A DNA stretch of 55,549 nt from Pseudonocardia lacus (lineage in GTDB: Bacteria; Actinomycetota; Actinomycetes; Mycobacteriales; Pseudonocardiaceae): positions 1-55,549 of the forward strand of contig NZ_JAHDTH010000028.1 in assembly GCF_018531445.1 (NCBI RefSeq). Reading direction: 5' to 3'. The translations under genes were made by a program, and so were the position numbers. Below the pieces are notes generated by a model. It saw only the letters and a list, made by a program, of their open reading frames with translations. It did no database searches and had not been told where the DNA came from. This document shows, piece after piece, positions 33,768 through 40,692 of the stretch. The stretch's first letter is position 1, and the number at the start of each line of letters is the position of its first letter.

Positions 33768-34138
33768 GGGGGTGAACGGTTTCGACTCCGGATGTTGATC
33801 GTGGGGAAGCGTGCCGAGGAAGGCGACGATGATCTCGGAAACCATGCGTCGCAAAAAAACAAGTGCCGCTGATAAGCGCACTGACTTCGCCCTCGCCGCC
33901 TGAGCGAGTAAGAAGTCTGTCGGCCCGGGTGTGATCCCCGACCCGGTCGCCGGCATCAGCTAGGGGGTCTTACCCGCCCACTCGGTCACGGGGTGGTCGG
34001 GAACAGCAAACAGTGACTGGGATCGTCACACCGGCTCGTCCGCGTGACCGGTGGATCCGAGTAGAGGCACAGCGGACTGCGCACGGAGAAGCCCTCGTGA
34101 AGCAACGGAGGACCCGGGTTCGATTCCCGGCACCTCCA
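33768..34138 (+). ncRNA. ssrA: Transfer-messenger RNA (tmRNA)
   Basis: The mature 5' end GGGGGTG (33768-33774) pairs with CACCTCC (34131-34137) to form the acceptor stem, with discriminator A at 34138. The CCA is not encoded. The conserved GAACGGTTTCGACT follows the 5' end and the T arm CCGGG TTCGATT CCCGG precedes the 3' end. The tag frame runs from GCC 33865 to TGA 33901-33903 and would add AADKRTDFALAA to stalled proteins, ending in the ALAA degradation signal. The A-rich AAAAAAACAAGT before the resume codon matches other actinobacterial tmRNAs. smpB is nearby. Confidence 0.97.
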
Positions 34139-34142
34139 CGAG

Positions 34143-34181
34143 GCCGATGGCCGACCCCGCACGGCGGGGTCGGCCATCGGC
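34143..34181 (+). terminator. Terminator of ssrA
   Basis: A perfect 18-bp stem (34143-34160 with 34164-34181) with a 3-nt loop begins 5 nt after the tmRNA. It could also end the convergent 2H phosphoesterase transcript. Confidence 0.9.
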
Positions 34182-34200
34182 GTCTCCGCGGGTGGTGGGC

Positions 34201-34878
34201 TCACGTGGGCCGTCGACTCCCCGGCGCCCGGGCGGCGAAGGGTGCGGTCGTGACGGTGGTCCAGCGGTAGACCCACTCGGGTTCGAGGATCCGTTCCTGG
34301 CGGATCAGGCTGATTCCGGTGATCGGCACGGTGACCGGTGGCGCGTCGACCGGGGCGAGCGCCTCGACGTACGGCGCGACCGGGTGGTCGGCGCCGGCGT
34401 AGGCGGTGCCGACGTGCGGGCGGAACCGCCCGGTCTGGTCGGGTCTGGCGTGGACGGCGTCGTGGTCGAGCACGGTCGCGAGGGCCTCCCGCATGGTGCG
34501 CAGGAGGTCGTGGACCGGTTCGGCGGGTCGGGGGTGGATGGCGATGCCTTCGCCGTGGACCTCCGGGAGACCGAAGACCAGGTCGAACGCCGGCAGCGCG
34601 GCCACCGCCCCGGTCACCGCGGCGGTGCTGGCGCGGAGATCGCGGTCGGTGACCTCGTCGGTGAAGCCGATGCTCTGCACGGTCAGGTGCAGCCACCGCG
34701 GGGGCACCGGGTGCAGGCCCGGGAGCGGTGCCAGTGCCCGCTGGTAGGTGCGGACCAGGGCGTGCAGGTCGGTGGCGTGCGCGAAGGTGAGGTGCCAGGT
34801 GAGCACCACCCGGCCGGGGCGCCAGCCGGGGCGCGGCCACCAGTGGTCCCGGAGGCGGGGCTCGTCCGACGGGGGCAT
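34201..34878 (-). CDS. 2'-5' RNA ligase-like (2H phosphoesterase) protein
   Basis: The 225-residue protein shows paired H-x-T-x-type motifs: HLTF early (VLTWHLTFAHA) with HLTV soon after, and HVGT in GRFRPHVGTAYA about two-thirds along. These are marks of the 2H phosphoesterase fold, whose members act on 2'-5' or cyclic phosphodiester bonds in RNA or nucleotides. The exact reaction is unknown. ATG 34878 shares one base with the NUDIX stop (TGATG), so the two are coupled. The pairing with a NUDIX hydrolase suggests nucleotide or RNA-end clean-up (inference). Confidence 0.8.
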   Translation of the reverse strand: MPPSDEPRLRDHWWPRPGWRPGRVVLTWHLTFAHATDLHALVRTYQRALAPLPGLHPVPPRWLHLTVQSIGFTDEVTDRDLRASTAAVTGAVAALPAFDLVFGLPEVHGEGIAIHPRPAEPVHDLLRTMREALATVLDHDAVHARPDQTGRFRPHVGTAYAGADHPVAPYVEALAPVDAPPVTVPITGISLIRQERILEPEWVYRWTTVTTAPFAARAPGSRRPT

Positions 34879-35447
34879 CAGGGGGCCGGCCGGTCGATCT
34901 TGGTGATGAACCGGTGGTAGTGGGGGTCGAGGCGGTGGGGGTCGGTGCGGAGGACCTCTTCGTGGGTCCACCAGCGGGCCTCGGTGAACTCGGCGGGATC
35001 GACCGTGACGGGCATGTCGCGGGTGCCGGCGAGGACGAACCAGAGGCTGACGTCGGTGTGCCCGGCGTCGGCCCCGACGGTCCGGGTGACGGTGAGGAAC
35101 GACGGTCGCGGCGGATCCTGGACGAACACGGGGTCGATGGTGAGTTCCTCGCGGGCTTCGCGACCGGCGGCGGTGGCGGGGTGCTCGTCGGGTTCGACGT
35201 GGCCGCCGGGCGGCAGCCAGAGGCCGGCGTCGATGTGGTCGACCAGCAGGCTGCTGCGGTCGACGTGGTCGATCACCGCGACGTAGGAGACCAGGTGGCG
35301 GGGCGGGGTGGCCGGTTTCGCCCGCCGGAACACGTCGTCGGTGCCCGCGAGCCAACGCAGGGTGTCGTGCCGGTGCTCGGCCTCGAGGGCGTCGAGCGGG
35401 TCGATGCCGCGGACCAGTTCGTGGACGAGTTCGACCTGCGGGCGCAT
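34878..35447 (-). CDS. NUDIX hydrolase
   Basis: The 189-residue protein carries an intact NUDIX box (GGHVEPDEHPATAAGREAREEL) at residues about 80-102, so pyrophosphohydrolase activity on a nucleoside-diphosphate derivative is expected. It has an N-terminal helical cap (HELVRGIDPLDALEAEHRHDTLRWL) often seen in actinobacterial NUDIX proteins that hydrolyse sugar- or nucleotide-linked diphosphates. I prefer ATG 35447 over the longer start at 35534. CAGGTT (35454-35459) sits 6 nt upstream of it, and the longer version would run almost to the divergent gene's promoter. It is the first gene of a two-gene unit with the 2H protein. Confidence 0.88.
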   Translation of the reverse strand: MRPQVELVHELVRGIDPLDALEAEHRHDTLRWLAGTDDVFRRAKPATPPRHLVSYVAVIDHVDRSSLLVDHIDAGLWLPPGGHVEPDEHPATAAGREAREELTIDPVFVQDPPRPSFLTVTRTVGADAGHTDVSLWFVLAGTRDMPVTVDPAEFTEARWWTHEEVLRTDPHRLDPHYHRFITKIDRPAP

Positions 35448-35554
35448 GAGCAGAACCTGCCACGACGCCCGAGTGGGCGATGGGGCGTGTGCGAGTCCAG
35501 CGGTGCGAGCCCGGTCGTTGGGGGTGCCGATCACGTCCCGGTAGCGTCCGGCCC

Positions 35555-36028
35555 GTGACGCACACCGACGCGGCGGCCACCGTCATCGCGGCGGAGCCGG
35601 AGGCGGTGTTCGCGGCACTGGTCGACGCCGGGGCCAGGGCCGTGTGGCTGCCGCCGACGGGGATGACGGGGCGGTTCGAGTGGTTCGACGCCCGCACCGG
35701 CGGCGGCTACCGGATGGTGTCGACCTACGACGACGCCTCGGAGGTGGGCAAGTCGGGCGGCAACGAGGACGTCGCCGACGTCCGGTTCGCCGTCGTCGAG
35801 GCGCCGCACCGGGTGGTGGAGGAGGTCGACTTCGTGTCCGACGACCCCGCCTTCGCCGGCACCATGACGATGACGTGGGCCGTCGAGCCGATCGAGGCCG
35901 GTAGCCGCGTCACGGTGACGGCCACCGACGTCCCCGACGGCATCAGCAGCGCGGACCACGCGGTCGCGTTCGCCTCGACGCTGGCGAACCTCGACGCCTA
36001 CCTGCGCGGCTCGGCCCCGGCCGGATAG
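35555..36028 (+). CDS. SRPBCC (AHSA1-like) domain protein
   Basis: The 157-residue protein is an SRPBCC/START-like fold of the AHSA1 type: HTDAAATVIAAEPEAVFAALVDAGARAVWLPPTGMTGRFEWFD at the start, GGGYRMV, FVVEEVDF-type strands, and a closing helix with HAVAFASTLANLDAYL. These proteins bind hydrophobic ligands or, in AHSA1 relatives, associate with regulators; the role here is unknown. TAGCGT (35542-35547) lies 7 nt before GTG 35555. It is divergent from the NUDIX gene with about 105 nt between start codons and convergent with the DUF1330 gene. Confidence 0.85.
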   Translation: MTHTDAAATVIAAEPEAVFAALVDAGARAVWLPPTGMTGRFEWFDARTGGGYRMVSTYDDASEVGKSGGNEDVADVRFAVVEAPHRVVEEVDFVSDDPAFAGTMTMTWAVEPIEAGSRVTVTATDVPDGISSADHAVAFASTLANLDAYLRGSAPAG

Positions 36029-36038
36029 GCGGGCGGCC

Positions 36039-36401
36039 TCAGGTGGCCGAGGTCGTCGGCTGCAGCACGGCCTCGACCAGCGCCTGCGACCGCAGGTGGG
36101 TGCCGGACTGGTACTCCGGGTCGCGGACCATGTCGGTGAACGCGCGCCGGCTGGGGTAGCGGACCAGCAGCACCGCGTCCCAGTCCTGCCCCTGCTCGGC
36201 CACAACCGGGGCGTGGCCGTAGCCGTAGTAGACGACCTCGGCGCCGAACCGGGCCGACGTGCGGTGGAAGTGCGCGATGTACTCGTCGTAGCGCTCCCGG
36301 CCGCCGTCGGCGAACCGCAGCAGGTTGAGCATGGTGACGGGCTGGTCGGGGGCCTCGGTCAGGAAGGCCTTCAGGTCCGCGCCGGTGGGATCGATCGCCA
36401 T
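36039..36401 (-). CDS. DUF1330 family protein (dimeric ferredoxin-like fold)
   Basis: The 120-residue protein shows the DUF1330 signature: VTMLNLLRFADGGRERYDEYIAHFHRTSARFGAEVVYYGYG, then WDAVLLVRYPSRRAFTDMVRDPEYQSGTHLRSQAL. Members are small cytoplasmic proteins of unknown function, structurally like dimeric alpha-beta barrel monooxygenases. ATG 36401 is chosen because CAGACT (36408-36413) ends 6 nt upstream; the longer start at 36419 adds six unsupported residues. Confidence 0.85.
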   Translation of the reverse strand: MAIDPTGADLKAFLTEAPDQPVTMLNLLRFADGGRERYDEYIAHFHRTSARFGAEVVYYGYGHAPVVAEQGQDWDAVLLVRYPSRRAFTDMVRDPEYQSGTHLRSQALVEAVLQPTTSAT

Positions 36402-36413
36402 GGGGCCAGTCTG

Positions 36414-36634
36414 GGCCACAGGGTCCCCGTGGAGGGATCGCTCTCGCCGTCGTGCCCGAGACCGTCGTCACGGGCCGTGGGACGGCGCCGAAGCGCCAGG
36501 TGGGGACCCGCCCGCCGCCGGGTGATCGCCAGCCGTGCCCGGACGTGGTTCAATGGAGGCAGGTCGTTCGGTTTCGGTGCTCGTGTGATGCACGCCCGCG
36601 GGAACACGTCGGGCAGGTGCATGGTGAAAGCCGC
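36414..36634. other. Gene-free upstream part of the cspA control region
   Basis: About 220 nt between the DUF1330 promoter and the cspA leader. No ORF is supported. TGTGAT at 36584-36589 is a possible -10 for cspA, which would give a leader of more than 100 nt, but no good -35 accompanies it. Confidence 0.4.
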
Positions 36635-36700
36635 GTACTCCTGCCCACGCGGATCGGCCGGGACGGGCGAGGTGCCCGTTCCACCGTCTAGCAGGAGTAC
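36635..36700 (+). promoter_or_regulatory. cspA leader with the Shine-Dalgarno locked by an upstream complement
   Basis: GTACTCCTGC (36635-36644) is the exact reverse complement of GCAGGAGTAC (36691-36700), which contains the cspA Shine-Dalgarno AGGAG (36693-36697), 9 nt before the ATG. The 46-nt loop between them holds its own hairpin (ACGGGC 36663-36668 with GCCCGT 36674-36679). A ten-pair anti-Shine-Dalgarno helix suggests temperature- or protein-dependent control of translation. Confidence 0.65.
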
Positions 36701-36706
36701 ATCGAC

Positions 36707-36910
36707 ATGGCTCAGGGCACTGTCAAGTGGTTCAACGGCGAGAAGGGCTTCGGCTTCATCGCCCAGGATGGCGGCGGCGCCGACGTCTTCGTGCACTACT
36801 CGGAGATCGACGCTTCCGGCTTCCGCAGCCTCGACGAGGGTCAGCGCGTGGAGTTCGAGGTCGGCCAGGGCGCCAAGGGCCCGCAGGCCACCGGGGTCCG
36901 CGTCCTCTGA
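36707..36910 (+). CDS. cspA: Cold-shock protein (CspA family)
   Basis: The 67-residue protein is a single cold-shock domain. RNP1 is KGFGFI and RNP2 is VFVHY, within [20 protein letters not shown] and DVFVHYSEI, ending with a GPQATGVRV strand. It binds single-stranded RNA/DNA as a chaperone in the cytoplasm. AGGAG lies 9 nt before ATG 36707 but is predicted to be paired with an upstream complement, and a strong terminator follows 44 nt after the stop. It is monocistronic. Confidence 0.96.
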   Translation: MAQGTVKWFNGEKGFGFIAQDGGGADVFVHYSEIDASGFRSLDEGQRVEFEVGQGAKGPQATGVRVL

Positions 36911-36953
36911 CGAGGACCGGCTGACCCGAGCGGTCAGCACTGCACTGCACGGT

Positions 36954-36987
36954 AGCGGCGGTGCCACCTCTGGGTGGCACCGCCGCT
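36954..36987 (+). terminator. Terminator of cspA
   Basis: A perfect 15-bp stem (36954-36968 with 36973-36987) and TCTG loop, followed by a short GTCGTT. The next about 200 nt to the MFS gene hold nothing I can support. Confidence 0.88.
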
Positions 36988-37191
36988 GTCGTTCGTGAGG
37001 GGTCACCCGGCGCCGGAGGCGATCAGGGTCGGGGAGGCGCCGACCAGCTGGAGCGGGCGGTGGTCGCGGTGTTCTCGTCCTGGGACGCGCCACGCCTGCC
37101 GACGGCTGTCGCGGGGTCGTGGTCCTCGGGTGATGCCCGCGCCCGTCCCGACGCGGAGCGGCTCGCGGCGGCGCACGACGTCCTGCGGGCG

Positions 37192-38664
37192 TCAGCCGGC
37201 GGGTGAGGACGCGGGCTCGGCCGGCGCGACGCGGTCCTTCGGCATCGACAACCCCGCGACCACCGTGATCGCCACGGCGACCAGCACCGCCAGGAACACC
37301 GCCGCCCCGGACTGCGTGGCCACGCCCGGGTCGGTGGCCGGGCGCCCGGACACCGCGACCACCCCGTTCGCGACGGCGCCGAGCGCGGCCGCCCCGACCG
37401 CGCTGCCCAGCGACCGGGCGAACATGTTGGTGCCGGTGGCGACGCCGCGCTCGTGCCACTCGACGCTCGTCTGCGCCGCGATGATCGACGGGGTGGCGAC
37501 CAGGCCCATCCCCAGGCCGATCACGAAGCAGCTGGCGGCCACGGCGGCGACCGAGGGGCTGCGGGCGAACAGGGCCAGCGACCCGGTGCCCGCGACGACC
37601 AGGACGAGGCCGATCAGCACGGTCTTCCGGAAGCCCAGGCGCAGGTAGAACAACCGGCCCGACAGGCCGGCGCTCAACGGCCAGCCCAGCGTCAGCGCGG
37701 CCAGCGCCAGGCCGGCGGCCAGCGGCGGCACGCCCAGCGAGTACTCCAGGTAGGTCGGCACGAAGGAGGTCAGGCCGATGAGGATCACCCCGACGCCGAA
37801 CGCCAGACCCGTCGTCGTCGCCAGCAGCCGCCGGCCGAGCACCCACATCGGCAGCACCGGCTCCGCGGCCCGGCGCTCGACCAGCGCGAACGCCGCGAGC
37901 AGGACGGCGCCGCCGGCGAACACCGCGATGCTCGCCGGCGAGTCCCACGCCCAGGCCTGGCCGCCCTCCAGCACCCCCAGGATGACCAGCGTCATGCCGC
38001 TGGTCAGCAGGACCGAGCCGAGGTAGTCGATGCGGTGCTCCCGGCGCCGCACGGTCTCGTGGAGGTTGCGCGCGATCAGCCCACCGGCCAGCAGGCACAG
38101 CGGCACGTTCACGAAGAAGATCCACCGCCAGATCCCCAGCTGCGAGAAGACGCCGCCCAGCGTCGGGCCGACGACCGAGGAGACGGCCCAGACGCTCGCC
38201 AGGTAGCCCTGGGTCCGCGCGCGCTCGGCCACCGTGTAGATGTCGCCGGCGATCGTCATGGCCATCGGTTGCACCGCCCCGGCGCCCAGCCCCTGCACCG
38301 CCCGGAACGCGATCAGCGCGGTCATGCTCCACGCCAGCCCGCACAGCACGCTGCCCAGCAGGAACAGCCCGATGCCCCACAGCATCACCGGCTTGCGGCC
38401 GAAGGTGTCGGAGAGCTTGGCGTACACCGACACCGACACGGCCTGGGCCAGCAGGTACACCGAGAACAGCCACGGGAACTGCTCGAACCCGCCGACGTCG
38501 CGCACGATCGAGGGCACCGCGGTGGCGAGGATGGTCGCGTCGATGGCGATCAGCCCGGTGGACACCATCAGGGCGAGCAGGACGGGGCCGCGCTCCGAGC
38601 GCAGGCCGACGGCGGTGGCGGTCGGGGTCACCCCAAGGACAAGGCGCGCACGACCGTCCGCCAT
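37192..38664 (-). CDS. MFS multidrug exporter, DHA2 (14-segment) type
   Basis: The 490-residue protein starts its first membrane helix with LMVSTGLIAIDATILATAVPSIVRDVG, the DHA2 motif D1. Motif A follows (YAKLSDTFGRKPVML), then motif C-like RAVQGLGAGAVQPM and SSVVGPTLGGVF. About 14 helices in total indicate drug/proton antiport. ATG 38664 is taken from the open frame; GTG 38631 is a possible later start, and neither has a good Shine-Dalgarno or leaderless promoter. It lies just after the LysR gene on the same strand (19-nt gap), so it may be co-transcribed and controlled by it. Confidence 0.88.
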   Translation of the reverse strand: MADGRARLVLGVTPTATAVGLRSERGPVLLALMVSTGLIAIDATILATAVPSIVRDVGGFEQFPWLFSVYLLAQAVSVSVYAKLSDTFGRKPVMLWGIGLFLLGSVLCGLAWSMTALIAFRAVQGLGAGAVQPMAMTIAGDIYTVAERARTQGYLASVWAVSSVVGPTLGGVFSQLGIWRWIFFVNVPLCLLAGGLIARNLHETVRRREHRIDYLGSVLLTSGMTLVILGVLEGGQAWAWDSPASIAVFAGGAVLLAAFALVERRAAEPVLPMWVLGRRLLATTTGLAFGVGVILIGLTSFVPTYLEYSLGVPPLAAGLALAALTLGWPLSAGLSGRLFYLRLGFRKTVLIGLVLVVAGTGSLALFARSPSVAAVAASCFVIGLGMGLVATPSIIAAQTSVEWHERGVATGTNMFARSLGSAVGAAALGAVANGVVAVSGRPATDPGVATQSGAAVFLAVLVAVAITVVAGLSMPKDRVAPAEPASSPAG

Positions 38665-38683
38665 TCCTGGTTCCCGCGCCGGG

Positions 38684-39562
38684 CTACGACACGCCGGCGG
38701 CGGCGTCGGCGAGCCGCTCCAGGAGGGCGGCGGTGGCGGCCGGGTCGGGTGCGGCGCCGTGCACCGCGGCGAAGACGGCGCGGTGCTCCGCGGGCAGCGC
38801 CACCGACCGCACACCGGGGTGGCGGCTGGCGGCCAGCGCCAGGCCGGGCAGCACGGTGACGCCGAGGCCGACGGCGACCAGCGCCTGGACGGCGACGTAG
38901 TCGTCGGTGGTGAAGGCGATGTCGGGGGTGAAGCCGGCCTCGGCGCAGCAGCGCACCAGGTGGGCGCGGCAGCGCTCGCAGCCGGTGATCCAGCGCCGGC
39001 CGGCGTGGTCGGCCGGCGAGTCGCCGTCGACGTCCGATGGGGTCACCAGGTGCAGCCGGTCGGTCAGCAGGGGCACCCGGCGCAACCCGTCGTCGCCGCC
39101 GGGGACTCCCGGGTGGTCGAACAGCACCGCGACGTCGACCTCGCCGGAGCGCAGCAGGGCCACGGCGTCCGGCGGCTCCGCCTCGATCAGCCGCAGCTCG
39201 ACGCCGGGGTGCTCGGCGGCGAACCCGGCCGCGGCCACCGGCACGAAGGTGCCCAGCGCCGACGGGAACGCCGCGAGCCGGACCCGGCCGGCGGTGAGCC
39301 CGGTGAGCGCGTCGAGCTCGGCCTCGGCGGCGTCGAGCCGGGCCAGGATCTCCTCGGCGCGCCCGGCCAGCACCCGGCCGGCCTCGGTGAGCCGGATGCC
39401 GCGGCCCACCCGCTGGACGAGCCGGCTGCCGGTCTCCGCCTCCAGGCGGGCGAGGTGGTGGCTGATCGACGGCTGGGCGTAGCGCAGGGCCCGGGCGGCG
39501 GCGGTCACCGAACCGTGCCGGGCCACGGCGGCGAGCACGCGCAGCCGGTTCACATCGAGCAC
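38684..39562 (-). CDS. LysR-family transcriptional regulator
   Basis: The 292-residue protein has a LysR helix-turn-helix (LRVLAAVARHGSVTAAARALRYAQPSISHHLARLEAETGSRLVQR) and a two-lobed effector domain (RVRLAAFPSALGTFVPVA, VALLRSGEVDVAVLFD, ALVAVGLGVTVLPGLAL). The CERCRAH and CCAEAG cysteines are unusual and might sense redox or metal. It likely controls the divergent dehydratase gene and possibly the MFS gene behind it. TAGGTT (39569-39574) ends 6 nt before GTG 39562 and overlaps the palindrome at 39571-39591, so autorepression is expected. Confidence 0.9.
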   Translation of the reverse strand: MLDVNRLRVLAAVARHGSVTAAARALRYAQPSISHHLARLEAETGSRLVQRVGRGIRLTEAGRVLAGRAEEILARLDAAEAELDALTGLTAGRVRLAAFPSALGTFVPVAAAGFAAEHPGVELRLIEAEPPDAVALLRSGEVDVAVLFDHPGVPGGDDGLRRVPLLTDRLHLVTPSDVDGDSPADHAGRRWITGCERCRAHLVRCCAEAGFTPDIAFTTDDYVAVQALVAVGLGVTVLPGLALAASRHPGVRSVALPAEHRAVFAAVHGAAPDPAATAALLERLADAAAGVS

Positions 39563-39570
39563 CGCCCCAA

Positions 39571-39591
39571 CCTATCGGCCGTGTTGATAGG
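39571..39591. promoter_or_regulatory. LysR-type operator (T-N11-A) in the lysR/dehydratase intergenic region
   Basis: CCTATC (39571-39576) and GATAGG (39586-39591) form a perfect 6-bp inverted repeat around 9 nt, containing the T-N11-A pattern LysR proteins prefer. The left half overlaps the lysR -10 hexamer on the other strand. Confidence 0.75.
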
Positions 39592-39645
39592 TGTGCGCGA
39601 TAACTGGCATTGGACCGATGGGTGGCGCACCCCCAGGCTGGGGGC

Positions 39646-40617
39646 ATGTCCCCGACCGTCACCTTCGCCGACATCCGGCTCGCCCGAGACCTGCTCGCGG
39701 CGCACCTCCCGCCGACCCCGATGTGGTCCTACCCGGCCCTCGACGGGGTGGTCGGCGCCCACGTGCTGGTCAAGCACGAGAACGTGCAGCCCGTCGGCGC
39801 GTTCAAGGTCCGCGGCGGGATCACACTGCTGGCCGGGCTGGGCGCCGCGGAGCGGGCTCGCGGGCTGGTCACCTACTCGACCGGCAACCACGCCCAGTCC
39901 CTGGCCTACGCATGCCGGGAGTTCGGCGCGTCGTGCACCGTCGTCATGCCCGCCGCGGCCAACCCGGCGAAGGCCAGGGCGGTGCGCGCGCTGGGGGCCA
40001 CCGTCGTGCTCGACGGCGCCGACCTGGCCGGCGCGCACGCCCGCGCGGAGGAGGTCGCCGAGCGGGAGGGCCGGCTGCTGGTCGGGCCGGCCGACACGCC
40101 CGCGCTGATCGCCGGGGTCGGGTCGCTCTACCTGGAGGTCTTCGAGGCGCGCCCCGACCTGGACGCCGTCGTCGTCCCGGTGGGCAGCGGGACGGGCGCG
40201 GCGGCGGCCGGGATCGTCGCCGCCGAACTGGCGCCGGGGTGCCGGGTCGTCGGGGTCCAGTCGGCCGCCTCGCCCGCCGCGCACGACTCCTGGCGGGAGG
40301 GGACCTGCGTGACCCGACCCGACCGCACCGCGGCCGAGGGCCTGGCCACGGGGCGGGGCTTCGCGCTGCCGCAGGCGCTGATGCGCACCGGGCTCGCCGA
40401 CTTCCACCTCGTGTCCGACGAGCGGATCGCGCAGGCCAGGCGGCTGCTGGCCGGGCACGCGCACACCCTCGCCGAGGGTGCGGGGGCGGCCGCGCTGGCC
40501 GCCGTGCTGGACCGTCCGGACGAGTTCGCCGGGCGCACGGTGGCCGTCATCTGCTCCGGGGGCAACGCCTCCCCGGCCGAGATCGCCGACCTGGCCGAGG
40601 TGGCGGCTGTGGGGTGA
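39646..40617 (+). CDS. PLP-dependent threonine/serine dehydratase-like enzyme
   Basis: The 323-residue fold-type II PLP enzyme has the PLP lysine in GAFKVRGGI (about residue 50), the substrate loop TYSTGNHAQSLAYA, the phosphate-binding glycine loop VGSGTGAAAAG (about residue 180) and a closing SGGNASP. This is the serine/threonine dehydratase group, which deaminates hydroxy-amino acids. There is no ACT regulatory domain, so it resembles the catabolic or stand-alone type; a racemase cannot be excluded. CAGGCT (39634-39639) lies 6 nt before ATG 39646. It is divergent from a LysR gene with an operator between. Confidence 0.88.
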   Translation: MSPTVTFADIRLARDLLAAHLPPTPMWSYPALDGVVGAHVLVKHENVQPVGAFKVRGGITLLAGLGAAERARGLVTYSTGNHAQSLAYACREFGASCTVVMPAAANPAKARAVRALGATVVLDGADLAGAHARAEEVAEREGRLLVGPADTPALIAGVGSLYLEVFEARPDLDAVVVPVGSGTGAAAAGIVAAELAPGCRVVGVQSAASPAAHDSWREGTCVTRPDRTAAEGLATGRGFALPQALMRTGLADFHLVSDERIAQARRLLAGHAHTLAEGAGAAALAAVLDRPDEFAGRTVAVICSGGNASPAEIADLAEVAAVG

Positions 40618-40692
40618 GCCACGACGGCGCCGGGTGAAATCCGTGTGCGGTCGCCGTAATGTCCTTCGGTAGCAATGCGAAGGAGGCCGACG

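Noticed and set aside
34020..34138. Separate tRNA gene at the 3' end of ssrA
   Set aside because: The T arm and acceptor belong to the tmRNA; the partner acceptor strand is at 33768-33774.
34201..35697. A single 498-codon gene on the minus strand
   Set aside because: Its upstream part is in another frame of the NUDIX gene; the 2H protein starts at 34878 with a TGATG overlap.
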